A model generated the notes under the pieces. It saw nothing but the letters and a program-made list of their open reading frames with translations, was not told the origin of the DNA and searched no databases. From NCBI GenBank assembly GCA_944384535.1, contig CALWTS010000031.1, forward strand, positions 62,001 through 126,000: a stretch of 64,000 nucleotides of DNA, read 5' to 3'. Origin of the DNA: an uncultured Clostridia bacterium (lineage in GTDB: Bacteria; Bacillota; Clostridia; Christensenellales; UBA1242). Positions 62,690 to 64,000 of the stretch are shown here, one piece after another (positions within the stretch are counted from its first letter, which is position 1; the number at the start of each line of letters is the position of its first letter). The position numbers and the translations under genes are program-made.

Positions 62690-64000
62690 TTATTTATCAA
62701 ATGTTTGAATGATTTTATCGAGGAAATCTTTAGCAAGTGGCCTTCTTAAAAATTCATGGTATTTTTGGTTTTTGTAGTTTTTAATACAATTATAACAAGC
62801 AACATCACAGCAATTTTGACTTACTTTTTCATATGCATATTGGAAAGCTTTTAACATTTCTTGTTTATTTAACAACCTTTTAACATGTCCAGCTCCTCCA
62901 GGAACAGTATCAAATAAAACAAAAACATGCTTATTATTTTCGTTTACATATATACCATCTATGTCATTACGTTCTATATCAAAAGCAAAAGCAATCCCTT
63001 CTAATAATGCATACAAAGTAGAAATAGCTTGATTATAGCCCCCTTCAAAAGGAAGAGAGATTACCATTTTTAATACGTCTGTTTTATATGAAAAGCCCAA
63101 TCCTTGTCTAATTAGTTTTGTATTATTACATTTAAAATTGTTACCTTCATGTTTTTTATCTATATGTGGCAACATTGCATGTTCATTATCTATAATTGTA
63201 TATCCACAATCTTCACATACAAAGAAAGGATTTTCGTTTACGATTAAAAGTTCATCATTTTTTGTATTATAAAATTGCAAATAATCATTTACCTTTATAA
63301 CATCTCCATCCAAAGTACCATTTCCTATATATTTTACAGGAGAAGAATAAGATCTTTTAGGTTTTAACTCTGTAGCTGTATTTCTTTTTATTTCTCCTGT
63401 AAACCCAAACTTAGGTGTAATGAATTTACCCAATTCTTTCATTATTTCTTTATTTTTACACTCTGGGCATTCAAATGATTCTTGTTCAGAATATCTGAGA
63501 ACCGTTTTATGGCAATTTGGACATTCATAATAATAAGTTTGTAGTAAAGCGTTTGGCTTATTGATATACCTAGACACTATAGTCTTTTTATCCACCATAA
63601 TTTCTGAGTCAGGTGCGTATTCAGATAAAGCAATTTGCATATCTCTAGTTAAATCATAATTATCAGTTTTAACAGATATGTCTTTTATTCTCATTTCTAC
63701 TAAATCTGTTGGGAATCCATATTTAGGAATTAAATTGCCATCTGCTAATTTACATATAAGATCTTTATCTTTTGTAATTAAATTGATTTGTTTAGCGAAA
63801 TAAGAAATACCATTATCATCGTTATTATCTATTGCTTCCTGCTTTCCTTGTTCAAACTCATTTAATAATGTATCAATTTTTTCTTTAGAAAGCTTTATAT
63901 TTAATTCTGAATTACTCAAAACATTATCTATCCATGTCCCATTCATTAGTTCCTTTGCTTCTGAAGAACACAATACATCATTTGTACTTTTAATTAAAGA
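62690..64000 (-). CDS. C-terminal part of a DUF1998/helicase-associated protein (5' end outside window)
   Basis: At least 436 residues; the frame stays open to the window edge, so the gene continues upstream. KYGFPTDLVEMR is a conserved segment of helicase-linked C-terminal proteins. Three Cys clusters (YYYECPNC..K...FECPEC, FVCEDCGYT, and CDVACYNCIKNYKNQKYHEF) are present; the last, with DTVPGGAGHV before it, is the hallmark of the DUF1998 zinc domain. Such domains occur in Mrf-type repair helicases and in the DrmB and DpdJ-like proteins of defence systems. Which system this is cannot be known without the upstream part. It ends at the large nested hairpin. Confidence 0.75.
   Translation of the reverse strand, partial: SLIKSTNDVLCSSEAKELMNGTWIDNVLSNSELNIKLSKEKIDTLLNEFEQGKQEAIDNNDDNGISYFAKQINLITKDKDLICKLADGNLIPKYGFPTDLVEMRIKDISVKTDNYDLTRDMQIALSEYAPDSEIMVDKKTIVSRYINKPNALLQTYYYECPNCHKTVLRYSEQESFECPECKNKEIMKELGKFITPKFGFTGEIKRNTATELKPKRSYSSPVKYIGNGTLDGDVIKVNDYLQFYNTKNDELLIVNENPFFVCEDCGYTIIDNEHAMLPHIDKKHEGNNFKCNNTKLIRQGLGFSYKTDVLKMVISLPFEGGYNQAISTLYALLEGIAFAFDIERNDIDGIYVNENNKHVFVLFDTVPGGAGHVKRLLNKQEMLKAFQYAYEKVSQNCCDVACYNCIKNYKNQKYHEFLRRPLAKDFLDKIIQTFDK

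Noticed and set aside
63971-63973. Start of the DUF1998 gene at a TTG near 63973
   Set aside because: The frame stays open upstream to the window edge, and the protein has no N-terminal features there; the gene is truncated by the window.

Overview
The window is a low-GC, Firmicutes-type chromosome segment. Evidence is the AT-rich base composition, strong GGAGG-type ribosome binding sites, TTGACA/TATAAT promoters with 16-18 nt spacers, many U-tract hairpin terminators, TAA/TAG/TGA all used as stops, and endospore genes (spmA, spmB, yabP, yabQ and a separate Spo0A DNA-binding domain). An archaeal-type AspRS co-transcribed with gatCAB behind a T-box suggests Asn-tRNA is made by transamidation, as in some Clostridia. 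An uncultivated gut-type clostridial lineage fits best; I cannot name the genus.

Layout. 1-9 kb: start of the rpsJ (S10) operon with a structured leader, a small recO operon, a BclA-like surface protein, tRNA-Val, an orphan VirB6/TrbL-like membrane protein, tatD-rsmA, spmAB and a short MGMT-type gene. 9-16.3 kb: a six-gene leftward operon typA - small membrane protein - dnaB - membrane-anchored helical protein - lipoprotein - gltX. 16.4-29.4 kb: a membrane-anchored AAA+ ATPase with a hairpin-rich leader, then a 3260-residue Ig/FnIII-like giant lipoprotein and its small membrane partner. 29.5-34.5 kb: a protein with two HEPN RNase motifs, a nearby hairpin RNA candidate, an FkbM methyltransferase, and an alarmone hydrolase plus RelA/SpoT synthetase pair resembling a toxin-antitoxin module. 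34.5-39.2 kb: a frameshifted YwaF-type gene, tRNA-Asn, an HExxH protein, yabP-yabQ-divIC-like and a pseudouridine synthase. 39.2-44 kb: T-box - aspS2 - gatC - gatA - gatB.

44-59 kb is a mosaic of single genes: a YgjV-like protein behind a 157-nt structured RNA, a SpoOA-C-only protein, a broken glycosyltransferase with an 11-bp tandem duplication, a large (about 582 nt) structured non-coding RNA with its own promoter and terminator, two radical SAM proteins, a Ca2+/Na+ exchanger, NUDIX, UDG, flavodoxin, two GNATs, a nucleotidyltransferase and a frameshifted Ham1-type gene. 59.2-62.6 kb is a compact mobile element (large serine recombinase, HUH Rep, small ORF, leader peptide/attenuator, repeated and palindromic sites). 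The window ends inside a DUF1998-type helicase-associated gene.

The best candidates for something undescribed are the large ncRNA at 48.0-48.6 kb, the double-HEPN protein at 29.6-31.0 kb with its neighbouring hairpin RNA, the hydrolase/synthetase pair at 32.4-34.4 kb, and a roughly 70-bp palindromic repeat present in inverted copies at 18.3 and 62.6 kb. Several rightward genes appear to be transcribed without a 5' leader. Identifications come from reading motifs; no database search was run.
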